From Antrodiella citrinella (taxonomy: Eukaryota > Basidiomycota > Agaricomycetes > Polyporales > Steccherinaceae): a stretch of DNA of 64,000 nucleotides. The notes under the pieces were generated by a model that worked only from the letters and a program-made list of their open reading frames with translations, was not told the DNA's origin and did not search any database. The position numbers were made by a program, and so were the translations under genes. Where the stretch lies: positions 1 through 64,000 of the forward strand of contig SGPM01000123.1 in assembly GCA_004802725.1 (NCBI GenBank), read 5' to 3'. This document shows, in pieces, positions 33,862-46,433 of the stretch. Each line of letters begins with the position of its first letter. The first letter of the stretch is position 1.

Positions 33862-34056
33862 CTGGTATGTTCTTGGTCAATAAAATAACGACAATGACCG
33901 GAAGAGAGGGTCCGGAAGATGCCGAGTGTGACACGAGTGCCTGCGTCTCTTCTGCTTTGCTTCTTGCTCTCGCCGTCGCCACACTCGCCGTTGGTCTCGT
34001 ATATAAAATACTGCAACTGCCACGTACAGTCCATTCCTTTTCTTGGCCTCGCCACC
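33862..34056. promoter_or_regulatory. Short divergent promoter region COX10 / SNRNP70
   Basis: Only 195 bp separate the two divergent start codons. A pyrimidine-rich stretch (about 33950-33995) and TATATAAAATA near 34000 lie upstream of the plus-strand start. The latter could act as a TATA-like element. Confidence 0.5.
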
Positions 34057-35533
34057 ATGCCCGGCACACATCTGCTCCCCCCCAATCTTCTCAAGCTCTT
34101 CGCACCGAGACCCCCTCTTCCTTACACTCGTCCCTTGGACAGAGACATCGACCGTGTCAGGCCCAAACACGTCGACGGCGTCGCAGCTATCCTCACCCAG
34201 TTACGCGATGACAAAACAGAAGCAACCCTGAACGCAGGCGGTGAAGGCATGGAGGAAGGCGAGGAGCCTGCCTTCACCCATGCCGAAGAGACTAAGCGTG
34301 CCATCCGGAGAGAAGAACGGAAGAAAAAGAAGACGGAAGAGTTCAAAATCGCCAAGGAGGCGTGTACGTCGCTGTCCTCTCCCTCGCTGAAATTCCCTTT
34401 TGACCCCAACAATAGATAAGCCTGCGGACGACCCAGAGGCAGTAGGTGACCCATACAAGACTCTCTTCATTTCACGGCTCGTGAGTGTCCTTCATAACAT
34501 TGCATGCCTTTCATGCTCACCCATGTCGTCCCTTCTAGCATAAAAACGCCACCGAAAATGATCTTCGCCGTGAATTTGAAGGGTTTGGAAGCATAGAACG
34601 CGTAAGGATTGTCCGCGACAAGAAGGGACGTGGCAGAGGGTATGCATTCATCGTGTTTGAGCGCGAAAGAGACATGAAAGGTATACAAACCCTCAACACA
34701 CTTCTCACATCTCCGAAACTAATCACACCGGAAAACCTTTCGGTTTGTCGTCTTTTCTTTTTTTGTCTGTCTGTCTCGTAGCTGCTTACAAGGAGTCCGA
34801 CCGATTGCAAATCATGGGCAAGAGAGTCCTTGTCGATGTCGAGCGAGGCAGGACGGTAAGAGGCTGGAAGCCCAGACGACTTGGCGGTGGTCTCGGTGGT
34901 CGGCCAAAACCAGAGGCTCCTGCGCCTTTCGTCGGTGCAAGCGTGCGTGGTGGCTTTGCTGGTGGAGGCGACAGGGGAGGAGGGTTCCGCGGCGGAGGTG
35001 GTGGATTCCGTGGCGGCGACAGAGGAGGTGGAGGTGATAGAGGCGGTTTCCGTGGGGGACGGGGAGGGTTCCGCGGCGGCGACAGAGGAGGGTTTGGAGG
35101 TGGCGACCGAGGCGGATTCGGCGGAGGAGGTTTCCGTGGAGGGAGAGACGACTTCGGTGGTGGTCGAGGCGGTGGCTTCGGTGGCAGGTATGCGAACAAT
35201 CCCTCTAATCCTCTCAGACCATCTTTTCACACGACACCCCGACTGTTCAGAGGCGGACGCGGTGGCGGTATTGGGTTCCAATCCGGAGGATTCGGAGAGC
35301 ATCCTCCCCCGGGACAGAATGGTTATGGCGGCGGCCCATCGAACGGTCCTGGTCCTGGTGGGCCAGGGTACGGTCCCCCAGGCGGTGGCTTTGGGGGTGG
35401 TCCAGGAGGGCCGGGAGGTTACGGTCCGCCTGGAGGAGGATTTGGCGGAGGAAACGGTTTCCGAGGTGACCTCAAGCGCGAAGGTGGTCCAGGCATGTAC
35501 GACGACCGGGATGCGAAGCGTCCCCGCTACTAG
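34057..35533 (+). CDS. SNRNP70: U1 small nuclear ribonucleoprotein 70 kDa (U1-70K)
   Basis: Exons 34057-34363, 34416-34480, 34539-34680, 34782-35187, 35251-35533 (about 400 aa). The 63-bp segment 35188-35250 has consensus splice sites and is in frame, so it could also be retained. The N-terminus LLPPNLLKLFAPRPPLPY is the U1-70K signature that wraps the snRNP core. An RRM follows, with RNP2 TLFISRL and RNP1 RGRGYAFIVF, which binds U1 stem-loop I in the nucleus for 5' splice-site recognition. A post-RRM helix ends 'RTVRGWKPRRLGGGLGGR'. The tail is RGG- and PGG-rich in place of the RS-rich tail of animals, ending KRPRY. Confidence 0.95.
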
Positions 35534-38500
35534 GTTTCAAGTCTTGCTTGTGGGGCGTTCAACGGTCTGTGATGGTGATGTAGCTGCTCACAAGGTGATG
35601 ATATACCCCCCGCGCACCAGGATGGCTTGTAACTGGTAGGGCGAGCATCTTTCCCCAGTCTCTCCCATGCATGCATGGGCACCTTTCTTTTCCTTCTCTC
35701 GTCGTTGTTCATCCATCCTCGTTTTTCTAGCTATCAGTTTTTATGCGTTATGAGTAAGTATTGGCGTGTGCATCTGTATGTCGAACCTCGATAGTCCGGC
35801 GAAGGCAAGTATGAATAATCTAATCACCAGCTTGTCCGCAAAGAGGGTCGTCAGTCATCACAGGTCGTAGCTAAGTCTCTCCATTTGCTCTGGGATAGCA
35901 ATGTTGAACGTCGAACGTTGATCCCCGAATACACTGTCTAACGATTGCATGGCAACCGGAGGTTATGATGGAACACTGCCACCTGGCAGATAAGCACGAA
36001 GGTGAGGAAGAGTACTAGCGGGGGCATACATCACATTTATCCTGTCCGGGGACGCCTGTGCAGTAACGTTACCTAAGTAACGATGTCCGTGGGGTATCTT
36101 TCTACTGGTTCTGTCGAACGCTGCTGGTACAGTAGGTACATGATGGGTCGACTCTGATGGCCGAGCTGACGGTGAGTAGTGCGCCGCTGCGGTACGTAAC
36201 TTCGTCAGTGTAGCAGTCCTGTGAATGACATGGTCAAAGACCTGCAGGAAATTGGCTGATGATGATCACGCAGTCCGTCCGATGGGTGCTCTCCGAGACT
36301 CCGACTCCCTACGACAGCGTCGCATCCTGGGGGAGACTTGCGAGTCGGGAGTGAGGGCCGGACCCATTCTTGTCGCCGTACATGACTTACTTGCCGTACA
36401 ATTGATAATTTCGATGCAAACATTGCGAATACACATGCTGGAGATTGGCACCCCAGATCAGCACCGCCTCCCGTGTACAGATTGTGCCAAATTCTCCTTA
36501 CGGATAAAAGTCTGCGCGAACGGAAGACGTCCCAAGATGTCTCCCTCGCTCACCTGCAAACGCCTGCACTTGCAATTTTCCATTCTCAGCGAGGCGATCT
36601 TTAGAAGGTCACTCGCTAGCAGCTGCTAGTTCAGGCCTCAGGTCTCTTTCACCGATGCCATTGCGTTCTCAATCTTGTGTGGCACGAGGTATTGCAGACT
36701 GCTTTTCTTTGACTACTGAAAATAGAGCTAGGCCAGGCAAGACGGCGCAATGCTGCTGAACGAAGTTTTTTGGCCCCGTGCGTTGTGATCGAGCGCCGTA
36801 ACGCGGGCAATCGTAACGGGATCATCCTGGCCAGCGTCAGACGACGGCGGCTCTGCCCTGTTGGTTTGATCCAACCTCCAGCAACTAGAAAGACAACGGG
36901 ATCGCCAGCAGTGGGCGGTCACCGGTCAAACGTACACGCCACGTTCATGGCGAGGAGGCCAATGCGCGAAAGAATCGATTCTCGCAATCCCACCTCACAT
37001 CCTGATGATTTGTTCTTATCTGTGGCCAGAAGTGAGGAAGGATCGCGGTCTGAGGTGTGCACTTACCTGCTCTGTCTTGGCTGCGACATGTGTCTGTCAA
37101 CGAGAGCAGCCTACAAGGACCCTGGAAAACTCCGCCAAATGCCTCTTCCCGATCCCGACAAAAATGGGCCAAAAATCCCGGAAGGCCTGTGTCAGGTCCC
37201 GACAAATGGGAGGTCGATCGGCCGAAGGCCTGTGTCGCCGTCCCGACAAAAATATGCCTCCAAGATGGGTGTCCACATATTTCCCTTGGAAAAAAGTGAA
37301 ATGAAGGCGAACGACCTCAATGGACGCGCAGAGCACGTCGAGGACCGTTTTTGGCCTCTGGTGAGCCCTGAGGAGGATTTTTGAGCTTTTTTGACAGCCT
37401 GGCGGGCACGTGGAGGCCGTCTACGGGTATGCCACTTCCCTTTTTCCCGACAAAAATGGCCGCTGAGCCCGGGTCCGTCCCGACATCTAACCCTCGAGAT
37501 TTGGAAGTGGCATCTGAGGGGATTTTCCAGGGTCCTGGATCACCCGTTCGAGGTTCCGGGCGTTGTTGTTGTCTATTATGCACGGGCCTCCGGAAGCTTG
37601 CCTTTTCGGCAATCACCCCAGCCCATGGCCATGTCGTCTTCTGCCCCAACTTGAACTACTACTGACTAGACGACAATTTAAAACAAGTCGAAGAGGCATC
37701 ATGATGTCTTGCGCTCCATCTTATTCTAGCGTTTCGAATGCAACGTGCGTTGACACACAGCGACACACGTCCAAGTCTTCGTCTGTCAGAGAACACGTTG
37801 ACGACATGAAGACAAGTATCCCGGAGTCCGTGTCTTCAAAGGTTGATGGCTCTGACATTGAACGCCCATAATGTCTTGCTGCTGTTCAAATGACAGCGCT
37901 GGATGTAACACCCTGTTACCTTGCTGATGGTGCGTGTTGCTGTTACATTCCTTTTACGCGCCCGGTTTTTGACAAGGTCGAACCATAAGGAGGCGTGGCA
38001 TTGACTTCGTAGGTGTTGCAACGTCATCATGCTGCCTAAGCAGCACTTTTGTTGGAGTTCTGTGAGCCATCGAAAGTCAGCAGCGATGCTGCCGATGTAC
38101 ATATGTATCAACTCGAAGATTGCTTCAAAGGGAGACGTTTTGGTGTTTTCATTGTGGTGAGCGCTCCGTCTTTACTTCTGCCACCTGCGAGTTAAAAGTC
38201 CGAAAAGATTGCTGAGAAGGCCTTTCAATAGGAGTGTATGTCTAGGAAGTTTCATAGAACGTACTTTCTGATGCAACACAGACGAATCGGTACGTAGTCC
38301 GCTTCATCTCCGTCACAATCTCACCTAATTTGCAATACTCGTGATGACTGTGTTTCTCAGGCGCAGCGACATTCTTGGCGAAGTGGTCTCAGGGATGGCA
38401 TGGAGGAATGTCTAGCAGCCGTCATGTGAATAGCGCCAGGACGTCGCGCTACAGCTGAAATTCAACACTGATCAAACCACGATAACGGTTCGCATCAGAG

Positions 38501-38581
38501 AGCCACCCACACTGGGCTTTAAAGCTCCTTCATGGTGGGATTGAGCGGAGATGCTGATAGTTGCGCTGTCGTACCCTCGCT
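35534..38581. other. 3-kb gene-poor stretch
   Basis: No gene with a recognisable domain on either strand. 36,900-37,670 carries degenerate repeats (listed separately). The region looks like an accumulation of decayed mobile sequence between the housekeeping block and the paralogue array. The last ~100 bp should hold the promoter of the first paralogue. Confidence 0.45.
37154..37462. repeat. Degenerate CCCGACAAAAATGG repeat cluster
   Basis: TCCCGACAAA-type words at ~37154, 37197, 37241 and 37446 (CCCGACAAAAATGGGCC, TCCCGACAAATGGG, TCCCGACAAAAATATGCC, CCCGACAAAAATGGCC). Two of them follow a GAAGGCCTGTGTC word (~37181 and ~37225), giving a ~44-bp imperfect tandem unit. Origin unknown. Confidence 0.6.
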
Positions 38582-39863
38582 ATGCCACCTTCAAATGGCC
38601 AGAAACTCGTCCAGGACGTCGAACATCTGGCGTCCGACGCGGTACTCATCCACAACTCGTTTGTGCAGATCGACGAAGAACTCTCCATCATCGCTGAGGA
38701 AACACTCAGTTTCTTTCATCCCCACCTGTTCTTTCGTCAGGACGTCCTTAAGTTCCAGGATGACTTGCAAGGGTACCACAAAGTACGTTCATCGTCTCTT
38801 TCCTTTTTATCTCCGCTGAATATCCCTTGATAGCAATACAAAGATCTCCTGTGGAAATCACGGGATGTCGCTGGAGCGGCTTCCGCCAAGCTGGACGGTA
38901 CGATTGCTGCGTTTGGGGCGCACCAATATTCACTAACCGGCTTGTAGATTTTCTTCAAACCTCCTTGCCGTTTATAAGGGATGGGAACGTCGGTATAGAT
39001 GAGAAGGTTCTGCTCTTGGGAAGTGTGATAAAGGTGGGCACGTGCCTGTAATCCGTTTCTTTGAAGTTCCAACTTCTGACGTTTATGCAGTCCGTTCCAG
39101 CGGACGAGACTGCTGCGCAACACACTGCAGATGCCTTCGAGGAGTTGCACTCGGGCTTAGACAGAGCCTTGAACGTGTGGACACAGTTACATGAGCAAAA
39201 GATACAGCATCTGAGCAACAAGGAAAGCAGGTTTGTGGTATATCCAGATTAGTAGTTCACTCAAACAACTGAAGTGACCTATCATGATTGGTAGTCTAGG
39301 TCACATTGTGCGAGCTTATTGTTTACTCTTTTGAGTCGTGACTCTGATCCGCCAACTCGTGTGGCAGCTCAAACATTTGATCCATAGCCTCCAGTCCAAG
39401 TGGCCCCCAGCACGCGATGTGGCCAAACCCGTTCAACTTTCTCATGTACTTGCGGCTCTATCCCCGGACTACACCGCGCACGGTATCAATGAAGGTATCG
39501 ATCCTAGCCCAGTCGAACTGGGTATGTCGTCCCTCGTGGACAAAATACAGTTCATACACGGAATCTGGCTCCAGGTGCGCAGATACGTTCTAGTTCAGGA
39601 CCTGACGTATTAATCAATTCTTCAAGATATGCACGGAATTGAGACAGATACACAAGAGGCTAGAAATTCAGGCTGAAGGGGCGAATATCAGTCTGACAGT
39701 ACGTGTAGCCGCCTTATTGCCATAGGTATTGGGGATTGACGTTACTAAACAGCTCTTTGACATTCGCATGACGGCACTCGAACCTGTCTTCAGGGACCTT
39801 GTTGAGGCCCTGCGAGCGTATGAGAGTGGTGTCACGCGAAGTCAGGCCGTTTTGAGTCTCTGA
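38582..39863 (+). CDS. Helical paralogue family, copy 1
   Basis: Exons start 38582-38782 (201 nt), 38834-38897 (64 nt), 38948-39033 (86 nt), 39091-39230. A later exon opens SLQSKWPPARD at ~39392, and the last opens LFDIRMTALEPVF at ~39753 and stops at 39863. Exon 2 encodes the family mark LLWKSRDVAGAASAKLD. Exon 3 encodes DFLQTSLPFIRDGNVGIDEK. The final exon ends in LVEALRAYESGV, the family C-terminal motif. The rest is predicted helical with Leu/Ile heptads. The central hydrophobic segment seen in copies 2, 3 and 6 is not evident. No signal peptide and no known domain. Function unknown. The intron upstream of the SLQSK exon is uncertain. Confidence 0.7.
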
Positions 39864-40584
39864 TGTACTCTAATTGACCGTTGTTTCGCGAGCTCACCCA
39901 TCACGCAGTCGTACGCATGTATAGGAGGATGTCTCAGTCCACAATCCAGCCCATTCAGAAATCGCGCTCTGCCACGTACTTATGAGAGGTTGACAGGCTG
40001 CGCGGCACGGGATCAATGGAAGGGTTACCACGGAAGGTCTGTCTCAACAAAGTCATAACTTACAGTGTGCCATCAGTCGAGTACGTGCTGCGAACCCGTA
40101 GTCTCTCCTATACAACACAGACACGTAGATATGTACGGAATTGAGATATCAATATGAGGCTAGCTGAACGGCGGCGGTCCCCGTATGATACGCAGTGTAC
40201 GTGTACTGGGGTTTGAAATCCGAGAAGCTGATCTCTCTTTCTTAGTGTGTGACATTGAGCTAGATATGTCCGCAGCCCAGAGTATGCCGAAACATATTGG
40301 CTGCAGTGCTCTTCAATATCGACGATCGCGGCCCTTGACAGTGGCAGCGATGGAGATGTGCGTGAATGAATAAATGTCCCAATAAAAAGCAAAGATGAAG
40401 GCATACATGTAAAGACGAGCCGCATACTGCATGTTGCATGGTAATGTAAGAAGCGACAACCTGGTGATGCTGCAGGGCCGGCCTAGTACAGATTATAAGG
40501 TCCGGAGAAGGAGCGGATAATGGGCGGACGTCGAAGTAGAAATAATACGGAAGGAAACTGAGAACGATAAGGGACAATATCACG
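39864..40584. other. Tail-to-tail intergenic region
   Basis: Between the 3' ends of copies 1 and 2. No further gene is recognised. It should hold both terminators. Confidence 0.4.
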
Positions 40585-42149
40585 CTACACAGCAACTTGG
40601 TACTGGTGCAGCGCAGAAGCAAGAAAGGAATAAATTTGTTCGATGTTCTGAAGGTCGACGAAAGTCTCGATAGGCTGTACGTTGTACATGAGCCTGGTGA
40701 GATGACTATGATTCTTAAGAAGCACACGCACCGCCTGCGCTGTCCAGTTCTTGAGTTGATCGCGTAATCTCCGTATGTCAAGATGCATCTTGATAGGACG
40801 ATAGACTCAGTAAGACGTATATGTTCACTTGCGAGAGCAACGTACCACGTAGGAGAGTAAGGAGATCGCAGTAAGGGTGCCTCCAATTCCGGATGATCGA
40901 AGCGGTGCCAAGATTGAGGGGTCTAGCGAATGAAATTAGGATGGTACATCTCGCGAAGAGCGGCAAGTCATTACCAATCGTACTAGCCATGGTCTCCAAG
41001 AAGTATCTCGTTCCTCGGATCTACGATTCAAGTCAGGTTCACGTATACGAAGATCAGAATCAAGCCTACATCACTCGCGAACGATGGGCTCAAGATTTGA
41101 AGTAGGCTGTGCATGCTAACGACTTCGACGTTCGGTGACTTGAAGACGGGGACAGCTAGTTCCAACAAGATGCGTTTAATCTAATAGAGACGATCAGTAG
41201 CTGAAGACTTCAGGACCAAAGCTGTGTAACGAACCGAAGACCTGGAGGGGAAAGTGGTGAATCACCGCTTACTTAGAGAAAGATCCTGGCGACGTACATG
41301 ACCCTGGGACGACTGCAAGCAACGACTTTAAGCTGACCTTCAATAGAACGTAGTTTCTGGATTAGCAGCGCCAGTCTCTCGTTGAACTTCTGTCGTGATT
41401 CTTGAAGTCGAGATCCCATCTAGTTGAGATACAAATATGAGTGACGCGTTGTAGAAAAGGCCTAACCCGAACAGCACACGTTACCTCTTCGTAATCATTG
41501 AGCTCTTCAACTCTGACCGGTAACGATATCTTGGTATTTCGTAGCCGAGGTAGGCACACTTGTGTGAAATCTACATTTGTATGTAAGACTCAGAGCGGCC
41601 ATACGGAATAGACAGAACTTGAAGACATACCTGTCGCCAACGCTTGCGCCTCCCCAGCTTGCTCCCGCGAGAGCCATGCGAGGTTGTGATACTCCTGCAA
41701 AATTTGATTAGAATGATGACGTAAAAATCACAGTTTCACATACTTCTCGGGCCTGTCTAAGTTGCTTGCGCATGTCCTCGATGGACTTCCTCAACTGAGG
41801 TTGTATCATCAGTCGAAGTTTGCACCAGCTGCGGGAGAGCTGCGTTTCCGCCTGCGAAAACAAAGCATCCGCCTCTGACAGACGTCCGCGAACTGCCAGA
41901 AACCCATGCTCGAGCTGCTGTTTGGGAAGATCCAAATGGAGAGGTTCAGGATCCAATCTGAGATGATGAGTAGTCGAATGGTATGACTCTGGACCACTGC
42001 GAGGCTTTCCTGAGGCTCGTGACCCGCATAGTAAACGCAGGGCACATAATCCGCCCATCAGTATTGTCGTCCGAGTCTGATCTGAGCTCTAGGATGCCCT
42101 CGCAGTGGTCTGGTAATGTCGAAAATTGTGAGGCTGTTGGAGCGGTCAT
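40585..42149 (-). CDS. Helical paralogue family, copy 2
   Basis: Minus strand. The first exon begins at 42149 (MTAPTASQFSTLPDHCEG), then 41957-41744, the 64-nt exon 41694-41631 (LAWLSREQAGEAQALAT) and the 86-nt exon 41570-41485 (FTQVCLPRLRNTKISLPVR). Further exons include MGSRLQESRQKFNERLALL at ~41419. An exon at ~40922-40846 has the hydrophobic run SSGIGGTLTAISLLSYV. The last exon is 40788-40585, ending YSFLASALHQYQVAV and stop. The exon sizes equal those of the other copies, which supports the model. Introns between 40923 and 41340 are not resolved and could hide damage. Confidence 0.65.
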
Positions 42150-42900
42150 TCAGTGAAGCTTTTGCCAGCGAGTGGTATATGAAGTCCATGGAGGCAGTGT
42201 TAACTGTGCTGCATTGTGCGTGGTTCACATTAAAAATGAGCGATCGACCCCGCTAAAGACAGGTCACAGCCTCCCACTGCGACTGCCAGCGCGCCGAATT
42301 GTTTCCTTCCAAGAGTCGGAGAATTCATGTTGACGTTCGCATTCAGAATCATACGCCAATCATGGGTTATGTTGTATACCATAACCCTGACAATATTCCG
42401 ACATTCCAACTTCCCCGCCTTACTGTGACTAGTACTATCCAAGGTACTGTCCTATGTCACTTCACGTCTCCGGTGTTTACAGCCCAAACCCGAAGTGTGT
42501 TGCCACTCGCAATGTCAAGGAGGATACAGGACAGAATGCAGTGGGCTATCGCAGTGAGTTATACCCTATCACCACAACGCCCGTTTATATAGATCAACAG
42601 ACTGCGGGTGGTATCCTACCGGCTTTCGACATTCTCATCGAACTACTTCGGAAATTTGACCGCGGATCATGCCCATCCACCTTCTTCACACATATAGCGA
42701 AGTGAATGACTTTCATCTACCCACTTGACACTCCGCCATGACAGGCTGTGGTAGACTCCGTTCATGTTTTCGGACGATATGGCCTTGAGGCTGCAACGAG
42801 GAAACGGCGTGTGTCGGCCTTGGCCATGGCCTTTGTACGTCATAAATCAGCACAGGTCGAACAACGCCTGTGATCTCCTCTTCAACCACAACGAACGACG
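42150..42900. other. Head-to-head intergenic region of copies 2 and 3
   Basis: A 751-bp divergent spacer likely holding both promoters. A plus-strand open stretch at about 42454-42705 has no recognisable domain and is not annotated. Confidence 0.4.
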
Positions 42901-44209
42901 ATGATGCGAGACGATACAGAGTCGAAAGATCACGTCCTTGAAAGCATTCTCCGAATGCGACGCGACGCGAACGATGTCAACTCCGCCTTCAAGAGCATCA
43001 ACGATGAGCTCCTGCGTATCATTCATAACGTGAAGAGACACCCTGATTTTGTGTCGAAGGTCGGCAAACTGCAGAAGGAATGGGAAGAGCACTATAACGT
43101 GAGTTCTTATGGCTCTCTTTGCGATGTAGATGTTGACGAAACAATAATCTGCAAGACCTTCAAAGAGACATTATGGCGGTCTCGCGAGATTGCTGGAAGC
43201 GCACAAGCGCTTATTGCTGGTCAGCTGGACGAATGTCTTTGCGACTTGTTCGATAGCTCATGCCATACGGTCCCAGACTTTGTGGACGTATACTTACCTC
43301 TGCTGTTAAATTCAACGGTCGCGGATGAGACAAAAGCCAAGGAGTTGGAAGTTTATGTGAAGGTATGTCGTATGAACAGCCATGGGTGGGACACATTCGC
43401 TTACTTCATTTCAGATGGCTGACAGCAACGTCCAAGCAACCGATGTGACCCGCAGTTTTGCAGAGCTCACCTCGGCTGTTCAGCTATGTGCTTATCGTTG
43501 GAGGGAATTGCAGATCAAAGCGAAGAAGTATACCAAAAGTGACAGGTGTCCTTTGAATCTATGATGTTATGGTGAAGATCGCTCTACTGAAATGTTATCT
43601 ACAGGATCGCTGAAAAGGTTATCACACTCGCCAAAGTACCTATTCGTGCTGACTTTTGATCCAGTTCGACATGATTCGGGAGTCTTTGGGTGTTTTTGTG
43701 CCCACCTCCGATTCATTTGTAGGAAAGGGCGTCATAGCCATCATCTCATTTCTCATGCCATCTTTTCACATCGAGGTACGCCTGTTTCCTGGATGCTGCC
43801 ATGTCATTATTTAATTGTACTGCTTCTGCTAGTCGTCCGGGAGCGCGCCTCCTGGTCAAGACAACGCAGCTCAAGATCAACCGGTTGCAGATACCGAGAA
43901 GCTAATCTCGAAGCTCACGGCAATATGCCACCTGTGGAGTGCAGTGAGTGACAATGAACTCTTCTGAGTCTTCACGGATGTGTCACTTACAGAGGTGAGA
44001 TCTTCAGATTCAAACGGATCTACAGCTCGCCAGTAATCAGTTGGGTTTCGTGCGAGTGTCAACCACTCCGCAGGTGCGTGCGATCTAGTTGTTTCGCGAT
44101 CCATGCTCATATTAGCCTCCAGTTTCGCTCCATTCGCCTAGAGAACCTTGAACCAAGCTACCGAACTTTAGCTCACGCACTGCACGAGTATCAGGTCGCC
44201 GTGGAGTAG
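42901..44209 (+). CDS. Helical paralogue family, copy 3
   Basis: The best-preserved copy. Exons: 42901-43098 (198 nt), 43156-43219 (64 nt; TLWRSREIAGSAQALIAG), 43277-43362 (86 nt; DFVDVYLPLLLNSTVADETK), an exon from ~43414 (MADSNVQATDVTRSFAELTS), IAEKVITLAK, then 43665-43775. That last exon has GVFVPTSDSFVGK followed by the hydrophobic GVIAIISFLMPSF. An acidic hinge (GQDNAAQDQPVADTEKL) and two short helical exons follow. The last exon ends TLAHALHEYQVAVE and stops at 44209. The first exon reads as an amphipathic helix pair. No signal peptide. The layout is a long helical bundle with one short hydrophobic hairpin-like segment. Molecular function is unknown. Confidence 0.75.
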
Positions 44210-44979
44210 CGCCCAGAGATTGTCATGACACGTGAAATGTTTGTACTTGTTTGGCAAAAGCTTCTTGATCGCCCCCGTTTTTGGTTTTTGTTGCCTGCAT
44301 TCGGCGTCGCGGCTCTGTGCTACTACAGCGCATCTTGTTGTTCTCAACGTTCTCAACATAATTCTTGTACAGTACTTCCTGTCTCTTTGAAAGTTCTCTT
44401 TCTTCCTTATGTTCGAAGGTCCACCTCACCCCCGACCCGTCATCACGACGCCGGATTCACGCTTTGGCCTCATGCATCATGATGCCACGTGGCGGGTGAA
44501 CGTCTAGAATGCAGCAACTTGGTCGCGATGTCGCGATGAATGCTCAATGTAGGCCTCTGTGACATGGATATGGATGACACCTCCGCTGCCGTATGCCGTC
44601 TCGCTCTTCAGGAAACCTGAAACAACTTGTCTGAAGTATGTGACTCTTCATAGTTGGGTGAAAAAACAGTGACACCTTCAGGAATCACCCTTGGACACGG
44701 ACCGGTGTTGATCTCATTTCCGACACCAATCTAAGATACACTGACGATTCCATTCTTAGAAAGCGAAAGTGCTGGAGGACGTGAGGTGCAAGAGCTCCGA
44801 TCAAAGTGTCTCTGTAGGCATGAATGGTATGGATAAGCATGCCGTCTCCTATTTATGAGCGCCGCTGAACACGATTGCTTGTGACCCGTCTGCCAGTTTC
44901 CAGGTCGTATCCCGACGTATCATCCCCGCCGCTCCTACCAACTCCTAGATATTCTCCGGGGCCCGTGCTCTCATTCGTT
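44210..44979. other. Intergenic between copies 3 and 4
   Basis: No gene recognised. A short stretch near 44600 (CTCTTCAGGAAACCTGAA) is not one of the hairpin motifs of the transposon. Confidence 0.4.
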
Positions 44980-46198
44980 ATGTCTTTCGGCAATAAAGAC
45001 TCAGCTTTAGAAGACTCCATCGTCCGAGTAGGACAAGATGTCAAATCCGCCGAGGATGCGTTCGTTTCTGTCTACCAAGACCTCCTCAAACTTAAGGACG
45101 AGACCAGTTTCAAGAACGTGACGTCCATGCGCTGGCGTCCTATCCAGCACTCCTCCATCATCAGATATCGAACCAAATGGCGCGGGTGTCAATACGTAGG
45201 TCGTTAAGTCTCTTTGCTCATGTCGTACCCATCCTTGTCCTTCTTCTTGAGCAGAGTTTCCAGCAGACGGTGTGGGAGTCTAGACGAGTTGCTGGTTCTG
45301 CAAAGAGCAGATTAGATGGTATGCTTGTACGCTTTGTTACTTCATGTCCTTTCTCATTGTTTGTGCACAGAATACATTGAGATTCAGATTCCTATCATGC
45401 TTGATTCCTCCATTACACTTTCTGAGAGGAAGGCGTCGCTTGAAGAGATGATATCGGTATATTATTCAGTCTTCTCCGTTCGATCTTTGCCGCTGACGTT
45501 TCTCTGCTTTGTGACAGAACACGAAAAACGACGAACAGTCTGCCCGAAGTATCTCGCAGGGTATACAGTCGTTACACGGGAACGTGAGGGAAGTTTTATT
45601 GAGTGTATCCATGTTGTCTCTTAGTAACAAAAGGTACGTATTGTTACGCTACCCGCCTTATCAACAATTGACCATCATACCTAGCAGCATCAGTAATACT
45701 GTATGCCTCCCTTTGAGTGCCAGTTGATATCTGCATCTAACATCATACCGCTTCTGATTAGATCGAGTCTCTGGCGAATGTCCTCAAAACCAACGCGAGA
45801 CCCATCGCGAACGTCAAAGAAGTCTTGGACGTTTTACACTTGGATAGTGACGGCTTCACTCTTCTGGAGAAGCTAGGTGTAATCTGTAACGTTTGGGCCG
45901 CGGTACGTACTCCCACGATGCGTCTCATGTTCCGTTTGAGATTTACCTCCCAAGTATCAGATTACGAGTGCCTTGCAGGACATATACGAGAGACTGAAGC
46001 TCCAGCAGTCGTCTACTCAGGTGCTGGTACGCGATCATATTTAGGCATATTGAAGCTCGCTATTCACCCACTTTCTCTCTCTAGACATTCGACAAACGCA
46101 CACAGCTACTTAACAAGCAACTCATGACCCTCCGTGACGCATTGCAGAAGTACCAGAACACGGTTGTGGCTCATAATCCAACGCCTATGCCACGGTAG
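44980..46198 (+). CDS. Helical paralogue family, copy 4 (divergent)
   Basis: Exons: 44980-45195 (start MSFGNKDSALEDSIVRVGQD), 45255-45318 (64 nt; QTVWESRRVAGSAKSRLD), 45371-45456 (86 nt; YIEIQIPIMLDSSITLSERK) and an exon with NTKNDEQSARSISQGIQSL. Later helical exons are IESLANVLKTNARPIANVKE and DIYERLKLQQSSTQ. The last exon ends LMTLRDALQKYQNTV plus a 10-residue extension and stops at 46198. The 3' half of exon 1 (WRPIQHSSIIRY) does not match the other copies, and no hydrophobic segment is visible around 45640-45760. This copy has either diverged or begun to decay. Confidence 0.6.
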
Positions 46199-46433
46199 AT
46201 CCCAGTACCTCACGTGTGTACACCGTACACTGATCGTCGCGTTATGTAGCGCGCTTCTCTTGGAGGACGACCTTTCCTGTTGAGTCTTTCCACACAGCAT
46301 GTCTTTTATACTCTATAAGCCATACACGAATAAGATATATAATACGACATAGGATAGCGTGTAGATAGGGAGTCCGTGTAATACGATATGATAAGGGTGT
46401 TTCCATGCTGAGCATTCGATAACTTTTGCTGGC

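Noticed and set aside
34786..35199. Proline-rich minus-strand frame over the U1-70K gene
   Set aside because: It is the antisense of the RGG-repeat coding region; the plus strand has the RRM and splice sites.
42295..42705. Plus-strand open stretches between paralogue copies 2 and 3
   Set aside because: No family motif, no domain, and they lie in the divergent promoter region.
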